Source of the DNA: G963662655 sp963665015
GTDB taxonomy: Bacteria; Cloacimonadota; Cloacimonadia; Cloacimonadales; JAIOQZ01
NCBI GenBank assembly: GCA_963665015.2
Contig: CAXXSY010000003.1
Location: 682,001-746,000, forward strand
DNA: 64,000 nt
Direction of reading: 5' to 3'
Both the position numbers and the translations under genes were made by a program. Below, piece by piece: positions 41,754 through 49,408 of this stretch. Each line of letters begins with the position of its first letter. The stretch's first letter is position 1. The notes under the pieces were generated by a model, which saw only the letters and a list, made by a program, of their open reading frames with translations, was not told the DNA's origin and searched no databases.

Positions 41754-42425
41754 TCAGATTCGGGGCGATCTCATTCCGTAGTACTCGTAAACGGACACAT
41801 AGCTTATGAAGACGAATTCACCCTGCGTGATCCAGTTGTATTCCGACAACGTGATGTTGAAATAGTTTTCGTCCGTGAAGCCGAAGGTATCCGCGTCCAT
41901 GGTGAAGCTGCGCTGCGTTGTCGCCAAGTAGATATGGGTCATGTAGGGGTAGTATGACTCGTCGCCGTCGATGAAGTTGTCGAAAAACAGGAACTGCGAT
42001 TTCGCGTTTACGTCCAGATCCCATTCGATTACCGCATCGATACCCGCCTGAATCGTGTCGGGGAAAGCGACATCCGGCTCGCAGACGATCTCCAGATCGA
42101 CCGCCTGGTGATAGGTGTCGTTGATGGTCACGTCGATGTTGTAGGTCTGACCTTCCACGAAGTCGTACGTCGCCGTGGAGCGATCGAAGGTCACCGGCTG
42201 CCCGTCGATCCTGACCAGCATCGTGTCGATCGCGACGCTGCCGTTGGAATAAACGCTGATCGTGTTGTGTGCCGCGGACGCATATACTCTGAACGAGTAA
42301 TCGTTGAAAACCGGTAGCTGATAGATGGTTACTTCGTCGTCGTTGGAATCGGAGTCGCTGCATGAGATCAGAAACATCGCCAGCGAGAGGATTAATGCAA
42401 GAGAGCCAATCAGTAAGCGCTTCAC
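41754..42425 (-). CDS. Paralogous lipoprotein 4 of five
   Basis: This 223-residue member begins at a GTG codon after AAGGAGATTTA and has the lipobox LISC at ~19-22 with a serine/aspartate-rich linker (SDSDSNDDE). The shared core is clear: DFVEGQTYNIDVTINDTYHQ (~90) and VIEWDLDVNAKSQFLFFDNF (~135), then IYLATTQRSFTMDADTFGFT. It is closer to paralogue 5 than to 1-3 in length and in lacking the six-aspartate run. The function is unknown. Confidence 0.75.
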   Translation of the reverse strand: MKRLLIGSLALILSLAMFLISCSDSDSNDDEVTIYQLPVFNDYSFRVYASAAHNTISVYSNGSVAIDTMLVRIDGQPVTFDRSTATYDFVEGQTYNIDVTINDTYHQAVDLEIVCEPDVAFPDTIQAGIDAVIEWDLDVNAKSQFLFFDNFIDGDESYYPYMTHIYLATTQRSFTMDADTFGFTDENYFNITLSEYNWITQGEFVFISYVSVYEYYGMRSPRI

Positions 42426-42511
42426 TAAATCTCCTTGGTTGGTGTGAGAAATCGATTATATATCCGTGTCATGTTGAACGGATACGAAGACGGTATTTTT
42501 TCTGTACGAAG

Positions 42512-43216
42512 TCAATGATTTTCGCTCCCTAAATGCTTTTCGACGTCTTCAGCACGCCAGCCATCATTGTAAACATAAGTGCAGCTATAAAACAAGAACT
42601 CGCTCTGGGCGATCCAGTTAAACTCGAGAAGCTTGATGGCAAGATAGGAATTGTTGTTCAGGTTGAAAAGATCGGCATCTACCGTATAACGCCGTTGTTC
42701 AGGATACAGATAAACCGGGCAATGATAGGGGTAATAGGTGTCGTCTCGACCACGAGCGAAATAGAGGTACTGTGTTTTCGCGTTTCTTGACAGACTCCAC
42801 GTGATCAATACATCGAGTCCTTCCTCGTAGTATATCGGGAAATCTACTTCCGGGGTGGTGGCGATCGTCAGATCGACTGCCTGATGATACGTGCCGTTGA
42901 CGGTAACATCAATGGCGTACGTTTCACCTTCGACGAACGGATATTCGCCATGTGCGTTGTTGGAAACATACATATCCAGTTCCGTGCCGTTGACGGTAAC
43001 ATAAATGCTGTCGATGGTGGCTCCGGCGTTATGGTAAACAAAGAGTGTTTGGTGCACGGGATAAACCTGGACGCAATAGCTGTAGTCGCTACTCTCTGGC
43101 AATTCATAAATCGGGGGATCATCGTCGGAATCACTGCTGTTGTCGAACACGTTGCAGGAAACGAGACCCATGAGGGTAATCAAAGCAACGGCAAAAATCG
43201 TCAGTCTCTTTCGCAT
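42512..43216 (-). CDS. Paralogous lipoprotein 5 of five
   Basis: The 234-residue protein is the first gene of the array. The signal MRKRLTIFAVALITLMGLVSC is followed by NVFDNSSDSDDD and the family core PFVEGETYAIDVTVNGTYHQ (~95), ITWSLSRNAKTQYLYFARG (~140) and LYPEQRRYTVDADLFNLN. It is the most divergent in the leader, suggesting that the identical leaders of 2 and 3 are a recent event. GGAGAG precedes ATG. The array may be a source of antigenic or binding diversity, but that is conjecture. Confidence 0.75.
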   Translation of the reverse strand: MRKRLTIFAVALITLMGLVSCNVFDNSSDSDDDPPIYELPESSDYSYCVQVYPVHQTLFVYHNAGATIDSIYVTVNGTELDMYVSNNAHGEYPFVEGETYAIDVTVNGTYHQAVDLTIATTPEVDFPIYYEEGLDVLITWSLSRNAKTQYLYFARGRDDTYYPYHCPVYLYPEQRRYTVDADLFNLNNNSYLAIKLLEFNWIAQSEFLFYSCTYVYNDGWRAEDVEKHLGSENH

Positions 43217-43301
43217 ATCGGACTCTCCTGTTATGTGTGTTTAGGCACATAGAGGCAATGCTAATCCGGATATTCGTTTACGATCGGTTGAATGTCAATA
43301 A

Positions 43302-43812
43302 TATTTAGATAAAAAACAGGAATACCCCCAATTTTTTATATGGTCTTGGTTTTCTGTCAGTATGAGACGATTATTGTAGATTCTGTTGCAAATCGAATGG
43401 GTGAATGCTGTAATGATGATCCTGAAGTCCTGGAGGGACGAAAGATGCTAGCGCGACACGTAAGTGCCGGGGTACAGAATTCGGATGAGGAGTAAAGTCC
43501 CGTAGGGACGACAGATAGTATGCTGGATCATGTATCTGTCGCACCTCCGGTGCTTTTATGTGTATTGGCTGATATAACTGGGGCTTACGCCTGTGATTTT
43601 GCTTGCAAAATCGAATCCCCCCATGGCCTAACATCTGTCATCCCTACGGGATTATTATGGCGAAAACCATTTCACCCACCAAATTCAAAAAATGGAACAA
43701 CTATTGTCATTGGAATTTTCAACGGTTGAAAACACGCAATACATAGCAATGTATTGATATACGAGCCAATTGATGGATCATTTTGGGGGTATTTCTGTAT
43801 TTAGATAAAAAA
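43302..43812. repeat. About 510-bp insertion-like element without a gene
   Basis: It is bounded by direct repeats TATTTAGATAAAAAA (43302-43316 and 43798-43812) and, just inside, inverted repeats AAACAGGAATACCCCCAA (43314-43331) and TTGGGGGTATTTCTGTAT (43783-43800). The interior has a second inverted pair, GTCCCGTAGGGACGACAGAT near 43497 and ATCTGTCATCCCTACGGGAT near 43637, plus the nested hairpin GATTTTGC-TT-GCAAAATC. No transposase or other gene is present, so it would be non-autonomous. It occupies most of 43217-43848. Confidence 0.65.
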
Positions 43813-43813
43813 A

Positions 43814-43833
43814 CCGGGCGATTTCTCGCCCGG
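43814..43833 (-). terminator. Terminator of the acyl-CoA ligase gene
   Basis: CCGGGCGA and TCGCCCGG form a perfect eight-base stem with a four-base loop, followed on the minus strand by seven T. It begins 15 bases after the stop. Confidence 0.9.
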
Positions 43834-43848
43834 ATGATGGTGATCGGC

Positions 43849-45555
43849 TTATTCGTCGTCTTCGAGGGTTGAGGTATCGCCAATCTCTTCGCCCCATTCC
43901 TTGGCGTGGAGCAGGCGGCGCATGATCTTGCCGCTACGAGTCTTGGGCAGCGACTTGACGTATTCGGTCTCCTGCGGCATGGCCAGCGGCGAGAGTTTCT
44001 TGCGGATGAAGTTCATGATCTTGAGCTCGAGGTCCTTGGATGCTTCGTAGCCGGGCTTGAGTACCACGAAGGCTTTGACGACCTCCATGTTGACGTCGTC
44101 CGGCTTGGACACGACCGCCGATTCCGCGACCGCCTCGTGCTCGAGAAGCGCGGATTCGACCTCGAACGGACTCACCAGGTGGCCGCCGGTGTTGATCACG
44201 TCGTCGTCGCGTCCCACGAACCAGAAATAGCCGTCGGAGTCGATGTAGGCGCGGTCGCCGGGCAGGTACCAGCCGTTTTGGAACTTGGTCTGGTAGGTCG
44301 CTTCGTTGTTCCAGTAGGTGCGCATCATGGCGGGCCAGTCGGGCTTGAATCCGATCAGCCCGATTTTGTCGGTCTCATCGATCTTCTCGAAGGTGGTGGT
44401 ATCGACGACGCAGCCGGTGATGCCCGGGAAGGGTTTGCCCATCGAGCCGGGCTTGATTTTCATGCCCGGATAGTTGGATATCATGATGGAGCCGGTCTCG
44501 GTCTGCCAGTAGGAATCGAGGAACGCGCCGCTGAAGACCTTTTCCGACCAGATGACAGCTTCGGGATTAAGCGGCTCGCCCACGCTCGCCAGATGGCGGA
44601 GCGAGGAAAGGTCGTGCTGCTTCACCAGCTCGTCGCCGGCTTTCATCAGCGAGCGGATAGCGGTCGGCGCCGAGTACCACACGGAGATTTTGTATTTCTC
44701 GATGAACTTGTACCACGATTCGGCGGAGAAGCCGGTGTCCAGCACGCACTGCGTTACGCCCAGGCTCCACGGTCCGATGATGCCGTAAGATGTGCCGGTG
44801 ACCCATCCCGGATCGGCGGTACACCAATAGACGTCGCCTTCCTTGAGGTCGAGCACCCACTTGGTGGTGAGGTATTGCGAGATAAGGGAGTAGTGGACGT
44901 GCTTGACGCCTTTGGGCTGTCCGGTTGTGCCGGACGTGTAGTGCAAAACGGAAGGGGATTCGGCTTTGGTGAGATAGACTTCGAAGTCCTGCACCTTGTC
45001 GGCGGTCTCCAGATCGAAGGCGACTTCCCGCTCTTTCAGTGGTTTCTTACCGTCGTAATCGACCACGATGATGTGCTTGAGGTAAGGGGTCTTCTCGAGG
45101 ATGCGGCGTACCTTGTTGACGTGCTTCTTCTGGGTGATGATGGCTGTGGTTTCGGCGTTGTCGAGCCGTACCAGAAGCGATTCGTCGCCGAACGCCGAGA
45201 AGAGTGGCTGCGCGATAGCGCCGATCTTGAGGACGCCGAGGAAGCCGATGTAGAGCTCGGGAATCTTGTCCATGAAGAGGCAGACGCGGTCTCCGTTCTC
45301 GATGCCGAGGTTGCGCAGGAACTGACCGACCGTGTTGCTGGCGACGCGGATTTCGTCAAAGGTATATTGCTTCTTCGCGCCCATCAGACCTTCCCAGTAG
45401 AGCGCGACGCGGTCGCCGTGTCCCTTCTCGCAGATGCGGTCGCTGCAATACCAGCCGATGTTGATTACGTTGCCGTCCTTGTATTCGAGTTCTTTTTCGG
45501 AAATGGACCAGTCGAAGTTTTTAATTCGTTCTTCATAGGATCCGATGTTGGACAT
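43849..45555 (-). CDS. Acetyl-CoA synthetase-like AMP-forming acyl-CoA ligase
   Basis: The 568-residue enzyme belongs to the ANL superfamily, which activates a carboxylate with ATP and transfers it to CoA. Motifs are HYTSGTTGQPKGVKH (~206), SYWQTETGS (~348), GRDDDVINTGGHLVSPFEVES (~446-466) and the catalytic lysine region PKTRSGKIMRRLL (~534). The GWVTGTSYGI segment and the overall pattern point to acetate or propionate as substrate. It is shorter than classic AcsA (~650), as in the acetyl-CoA synthetase forms of many anaerobes. It lies 38 bases after acpS on the same strand with AAGGAGAG before ATG. Confidence 0.88.
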   Translation of the reverse strand: MSNIGSYEERIKNFDWSISEKELEYKDGNVINIGWYCSDRICEKGHGDRVALYWEGLMGAKKQYTFDEIRVASNTVGQFLRNLGIENGDRVCLFMDKIPELYIGFLGVLKIGAIAQPLFSAFGDESLLVRLDNAETTAIITQKKHVNKVRRILEKTPYLKHIIVVDYDGKKPLKEREVAFDLETADKVQDFEVYLTKAESPSVLHYTSGTTGQPKGVKHVHYSLISQYLTTKWVLDLKEGDVYWCTADPGWVTGTSYGIIGPWSLGVTQCVLDTGFSAESWYKFIEKYKISVWYSAPTAIRSLMKAGDELVKQHDLSSLRHLASVGEPLNPEAVIWSEKVFSGAFLDSYWQTETGSIMISNYPGMKIKPGSMGKPFPGITGCVVDTTTFEKIDETDKIGLIGFKPDWPAMMRTYWNNEATYQTKFQNGWYLPGDRAYIDSDGYFWFVGRDDDVINTGGHLVSPFEVESALLEHEAVAESAVVSKPDDVNMEVVKAFVVLKPGYEASKDLELKIMNFIRKKLSPLAMPQETEYVKSLPKTRSGKIMRRLLHAKEWGEEIGDTSTLEDDE

Positions 45556-45593
45556 AGTTTCTCTCCTTCAGGCGCGGCAGCGCCTAATTTTTT

Positions 45594-45968
45594 CTATCGT
45601 TCAAGTATTACCATTGCCATAGCCGTGTTTTTCAGGTGAGACAGTGAAACATGGATGGATTGAATATTGTTCATTCGCAGGATTTCGTCAACCTTTCCTT
45701 GCGTATGAACGATCGGCTTGCCCATTTCGTCGTTGGCGATTTCTATATCGGTAAACATGACGCCGTTCTGCCAGCCGGTTCCGAGCGCCTTCATGAGCGC
45801 TTCCTTGGCTGCGAACCGAGCGGCGTAACATTGGTCTTTTGTCTTGCGCGACTCGCAAAGCTCTTGTTCTTTTGCGGTAAAGACTTTATCGAGAAAGCCA
45901 TCCAGCCGGTTGATGCTTTTGTTGACTCTTTCTACCTCGATGTGGTCGATCCCGATTCCAAAGATCAA
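45594..45968 (-). CDS. acpS: Holo-[acyl-carrier-protein] synthase
   Basis: The 124-residue protein is a typical AcpS phosphopantetheinyl transferase: FGIGIDHIEVERV (~3-15) with the magnesium-binding Asp, VFTAKEQELCESR (~29-41) and AARFAAKEALMKALGTG (~49-65), ending in HVSLSHLKNTAMAMVI. It converts apo-ACP to holo-ACP using CoA and would serve the two ACPs in this window. It starts three bases after the tdh stop on the minus strand and is followed by the acyl-CoA ligase. Confidence 0.95.
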   Translation of the reverse strand: MIFGIGIDHIEVERVNKSINRLDGFLDKVFTAKEQELCESRKTKDQCYAARFAAKEALMKALGTGWQNGVMFTDIEIANDEMGKPIVHTQGKVDEILRMNNIQSIHVSLSHLKNTAMAMVILER

Positions 45969-45971
45969 AGG

Positions 45972-46925
45972 CTACCCCTTGAGCTTGATTGTGAGCTTTT
46001 CGATCATGTCTTTGGTCATGGACGCGATATCGTAGGCTGGATTCCAGTCCCATTCTTCGCGCGCTGCGGAGTCGTCCATACTGTTGGGCCAGCTATCGGC
46101 GATTGCCTGACGCACCGGATCGACGTCGTAGTCCATGGTGAATTCGGGCATTTCTTTTCTGATCGCCGCGGCGAGGACTTCGGGATCGAAGCTCATGGCG
46201 GTGACGTTGAAGGCGTTGCGGTGTTTGAGCCTTGCCGGATCGGCTTCCATGACGTCGATGGCGGCCTTGATGCAGTCCGGCATGTACATCATGTCCATGA
46301 GGGTTCCCTTGCGGATGTAGCAGGTGTAGTGCCCGGTCTTGACCGCTTCGTAGAAGATGTGCACCGAGTAGTCGGTGGTACCGCCGCCGGGAGGGGTTAC
46401 GCTGGAGATGATGCCCGGGTATCGTACGCCGCGGGTATCGACGCCGAAACGCTTGTGGTAGTAGTCGCAGAGCAGTTCGCCGGCGACTTTGGTCACGCCG
46501 TAGATGGATGTTGGGCGCTGGATGGTGTCCTGCGGTGTGTTGTCCGGGGGTGTGGAGGGCCCGAACGCGCCGATCGAGCTGGGCGTGAACACGGCCGCGC
46601 CGGTCTCTTTGGCGACGTTCAGCGTGTTCAGAAGGCCGTTCATGTTGACGTTCCAGGCGATCTCCGGTCTTGCTTCCGCGACTGCCGAAAGCAGCGCTGC
46701 CAGATGGTAGATCGTGTCGATATCGTGCTTTTTGACGACTTCCGCCATGCGGTTTCCGTCCAGGCAATCGATTACTTCATAAGGACCCGCCTCGACCAGA
46801 GCTCCAGTGAGGTCGTTACGGATGTCCGACGCGACGACGTTCGCGTTTCCGTAGATGGATCGTAGTGAGGCGACAAGTTCGGTTCCGATTTGCCCCGCGG
46901 CACCAGTTACAAGTATGTTTTTCAA
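45972..46925 (-). CDS. tdh: L-threonine 3-dehydrogenase, SDR type
   Basis: The 317-residue extended short-chain dehydrogenase oxidises threonine to 2-amino-3-ketobutyrate with NAD. It has the Rossmann motif TGAAGQIGTEL (~7-17), HLAALLSAVAEARP (~72), the PSSIGAFGPSTPP segment (~113), the catalytic YGVTKVAGE (~141) and the TDH-typical RYPGIISSVTPPGGGTTDY (~169). This matches the epimerase-like Tdh of Bacteroidetes and archaea and not the zinc alcohol-dehydrogenase type. The start codon is TTG with AAGGAAGGAACG upstream. Together with kbl at 37394 it completes threonine-to-glycine conversion. Confidence 0.9.
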   Translation of the reverse strand: MKNILVTGAAGQIGTELVASLRSIYGNANVVASDIRNDLTGALVEAGPYEVIDCLDGNRMAEVVKKHDIDTIYHLAALLSAVAEARPEIAWNVNMNGLLNTLNVAKETGAAVFTPSSIGAFGPSTPPDNTPQDTIQRPTSIYGVTKVAGELLCDYYHKRFGVDTRGVRYPGIISSVTPPGGGTTDYSVHIFYEAVKTGHYTCYIRKGTLMDMMYMPDCIKAAIDVMEADPARLKHRNAFNVTAMSFDPEVLAAAIRKEMPEFTMDYDVDPVRQAIADSWPNSMDDSAAREEWDWNPAYDIASMTKDMIEKLTIKLKG

Positions 46926-47140
46926 AGCTCGTTCCTTCCTTCATGTGGTTTGCAATTGAAGCTATTATCTCGTGGTCGCCGCTTTTTTTGTCAACTGGAA
47001 AATTGCCCGATTTCTCTTCCTTCGCCAATTGTCTGCGAAGTGGAAACTCCATGTCGATTTCGATACGATCCATTTTATCGGGCGATTCTCATCCTCCGTC
47101 ATATTACAAATGTTGACAGAAACATGAGCTTTCAAATCAA

Positions 47141-48421
47141 ATGATTAGCATGGGAAAATTTGTGACATTCTTCGTCGAGCGCGAGTTTCGCGTCGGACGC
47201 AAGGCAAACAGAAAGATGCAAACGCTCTATATGCTGAGCGGGATCGTCATCTCCGTGGCGGCGCTCATGATCGCGCTGGCGTTGTTCTCGGGATACGAGA
47301 AATCGCTGAAGGACGTGATCCTGGGCGTCAACTCGCACTGCTACATTTTCCGGTTCGGGAATCGGGATATTACGGAAGCGGATCGGATCGCGATCGTCGA
47401 ATACCTTTCCGGCAAGCCCGAGATCGAGACGGTCGGCGCGGCTGTGAACGCGCAGGCGATGGCGGTTAACCACAAGCGCACCAAGGCCATTGCCATGCGC
47501 GGGATCGATACCGCGAGCGACAACCTGCCCACGCACTATCATCGCTATGTGCGGCAGGGACGTTCGGCTCTCGAGAGCGACCGCGAGGCGGTGATCGGCG
47601 TCAAGTTGATGAAGGAGTTGGGTCTGAAGCTCGGCGACACGCTCAAGGTGGTCAGTCCATTGCAACCGAAAATCACGCCGATGGGGCTCAAGCCCGGGTC
47701 GGCGCGGTTCGTGTTGGTCGGCGCCTATGAATCGGGCATGTACGAGTACGACAGCACTTATCTGATCACGCAGCCCCGCGCGGCGGCGAAGTTCACGTTG
47801 AATCCGGATGAATATTCGTGGCTGGAGATCAAGCTCAAGCCGCAGTACATAGACGACGCGGACATCCTGGCGTCCCGCTGGGAGGACGAGCTGAACGAGC
47901 ATTGCCAGTCGGAGGACAACCTGTTCCTGGGGGCCTTCCGGATCGCGTCGTGGATATTCTACAACGGCAACCTGTTTTCGCTGATCACGCTGGAGAAGTG
48001 GATTCTCTTCATCATCATGAGCTTCATGGTGCTGATCGCGTCGTTCAACGTTGTCAGCGGGATTCTCACCTCGATTCTGGAGAAGAGGCGCGATATCGGG
48101 ATTCTCAAGGCCTACGGTGCCACATCGGGGATGATCAAGCGCATCTTCATGGGTCGTACCATGCTCGTGACCGCGATTGCCGTGCTCTGCGGCGAGATGC
48201 TCGGGTTCGTCCTGGGGCATGTTATCAGCCGGCAGACGATCTATCAGCTCAAGGGCGACGTCTATTTCCTCGAGAAACTCAACGTGAGCTTCAGTATCGA
48301 GGTGTGGGTGACCGTGTTCGTGGTGGCGATGGTGATCGTGCTTCTGACAGCGCTGCTTCCCCTGCGCAAGATCGAGACGATGAGCGTGAGCGAGATTCTC
48401 AGGAATTCACCCGGCAAATAG
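47141..48421 (+). CDS. Lipoprotein-releasing ABC transporter permease (LolC/LolE-like)
   Basis: The 426-residue inner-membrane protein has the MacB/LolCE plan: one N-terminal helix (LSGIVISVAALMIALALFSGYE, ~26-47), a periplasmic domain, and three C-terminal helices with the FtsX-type ILEKRRDIGILKAYGATSGMIKRIF loop (~305) and a closing LLPLRKIETMSVSEILR. It should form a complex with the ATPase encoded 10 bases downstream to move lipoproteins from the inner membrane toward the outer membrane. As only one permease gene is present, a homodimer is likely. No clear ribosome site precedes the ATG at 47141; 47150 is an alternative start. Confidence 0.9.
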   Translation: MISMGKFVTFFVEREFRVGRKANRKMQTLYMLSGIVISVAALMIALALFSGYEKSLKDVILGVNSHCYIFRFGNRDITEADRIAIVEYLSGKPEIETVGAAVNAQAMAVNHKRTKAIAMRGIDTASDNLPTHYHRYVRQGRSALESDREAVIGVKLMKELGLKLGDTLKVVSPLQPKITPMGLKPGSARFVLVGAYESGMYEYDSTYLITQPRAAAKFTLNPDEYSWLEIKLKPQYIDDADILASRWEDELNEHCQSEDNLFLGAFRIASWIFYNGNLFSLITLEKWILFIIMSFMVLIASFNVVSGILTSILEKRRDIGILKAYGATSGMIKRIFMGRTMLVTAIAVLCGEMLGFVLGHVISRQTIYQLKGDVYFLEKLNVSFSIEVWVTVFVVAMVIVLLTALLPLRKIETMSVSEILRNSPGK

Positions 48422-48431
48422 GAGTTTTTTG

Positions 48432-49109
48432 ATGTTATTGAAAGCGGAACATATACGAAAAAGCTATCAGGAGACCTCGGGGCGATTGGTCGTTCTCGAA
48501 GATATCAATCTGGCGGTCGATGAAGGCGAGATGATCGCCATTACGGGCGAATCGGGCTGCGGCAAGAGCACGCTGCTGCACGTTCTGGGCCTTTTGGACG
48601 AACCGGACGACGGCTCGGTGCTGTACCGAGGCAGCCAGATGAAACACAGCGACCGCAAGATCGCGCAGTTTCGCAACAAGGAGATCGGCTTCGTCTTTCA
48701 GTTCCATTACCTGCTGGAGGATTTCAACGCGAAGGAGAACGTGATGATCCCGGCGCTGATCGGCGGCAAGAGTCGCAAAGAAGCGGAATCGATGGCACTC
48801 GAACTGCTGCGGCTGCTCGAGATTGACGAGCGCAAGGAGCATTTTCCGAACCAGCTCAGCGGTGGAGAGTTGCAGCGTGTCGCCATCGCGCGAGCGCTGA
48901 TCAACCGGCCTTCCATCGTCTTTGCTGACGAACCGACCGGGAACCTCGATCCACGCCACAGCGACGAGGTGGTCGATCTGATTATCCGCCTGAACCGCGA
49001 GATAGGGCAGACGTTCGTCATCGTGACCCATAACCTGAACATCGCCGGCCAGATGCACAAGCATTATCTGCTGAACGACGGTGTGTTGAAGTTGTATGGC
49101 AGTAAGTAG
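48432..49109 (+). CDS. lolD: Lipoprotein-releasing ABC transporter ATPase (LolD-like)
   Basis: The 225-residue ATPase has Walker A GESGCGKST (~36-44), the Q-loop FVFQFHYLLEDF (~85), the signature LSGGELQRVAIARAL (~140-154) and Walker B IVFADEPTG (~160-168). I start at the ATG at 48432 with GGAG seven bases upstream; the TTG one codon before is less likely. It follows the permease by ten bases and powers lipoprotein release. The five lipoproteins at 39.3-43.2 kb and the outer-membrane proteins of this window are natural clients of such a system. Repeats start right after the stop. Confidence 0.93.
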   Translation: MLLKAEHIRKSYQETSGRLVVLEDINLAVDEGEMIAITGESGCGKSTLLHVLGLLDEPDDGSVLYRGSQMKHSDRKIAQFRNKEIGFVFQFHYLLEDFNAKENVMIPALIGGKSRKEAESMALELLRLLEIDERKEHFPNQLSGGELQRVAIARALINRPSIVFADEPTGNLDPRHSDEVVDLIIRLNREIGQTFVIVTHNLNIAGQMHKHYLLNDGVLKLYGSK

Positions 49110-49400
49110 AAATAACTTCCGAATGTGCGACGGAGGAGCTCTTCTGAATGTTGATTCTTCGAGTGGTGCACCGGAAACCCATACATTCGTAAGGACGGCT
49201 TCTGTAGCGCTCGACCTCCGGGCGAGCAACCGCAAAGTGAATCGATGGTTTGCCGTAGCGCTCGAGTACGCCGTTCGGCGATCTGTCCCTACAAGGAACG
49301 CGGACGTCCCCGTCCGCATCTCTCAGAGAACGCCGCTCGGAGATCGGCGGCTACGGTGGGGACGGGCAGGCACGGGGACCTGCCCCTACAGCGCAGTAAA
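49109..49400. repeat. Family 2 element followed by family 1-like hairpins
   Basis: The gap between lolD and the TamB-like gene holds no gene. A family 2 element (49109-49158) has imperfect outer arms (AGAAATAAC/GTTGATTCT). It is followed by a GTAGCGCTCGACC...GGGCGAGC hairpin (49201-49228), family 1 GCGGACG-TCC-CCGTCCGC in minus orientation (49302-49318), and GGGCAGG...CCTGCCC (49364-49386). Confidence 0.7.
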
Positions 49401-49408
49401 CATCGGAT

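Noticed and set aside
45570..45585. AGGCGC/GCGCCT hairpin as a terminator between acpS and the acyl-CoA ligase
   Set aside because: The T-run is on the wrong side for the minus-strand genes, and the hairpin stands right before the ribosome site of the ligase gene; readthrough is likely.
46816..47073. An 85-residue minus-strand frame upstream of tdh
   Set aside because: It overlaps the tdh start in another frame and looks like non-coding spacer translated by chance.
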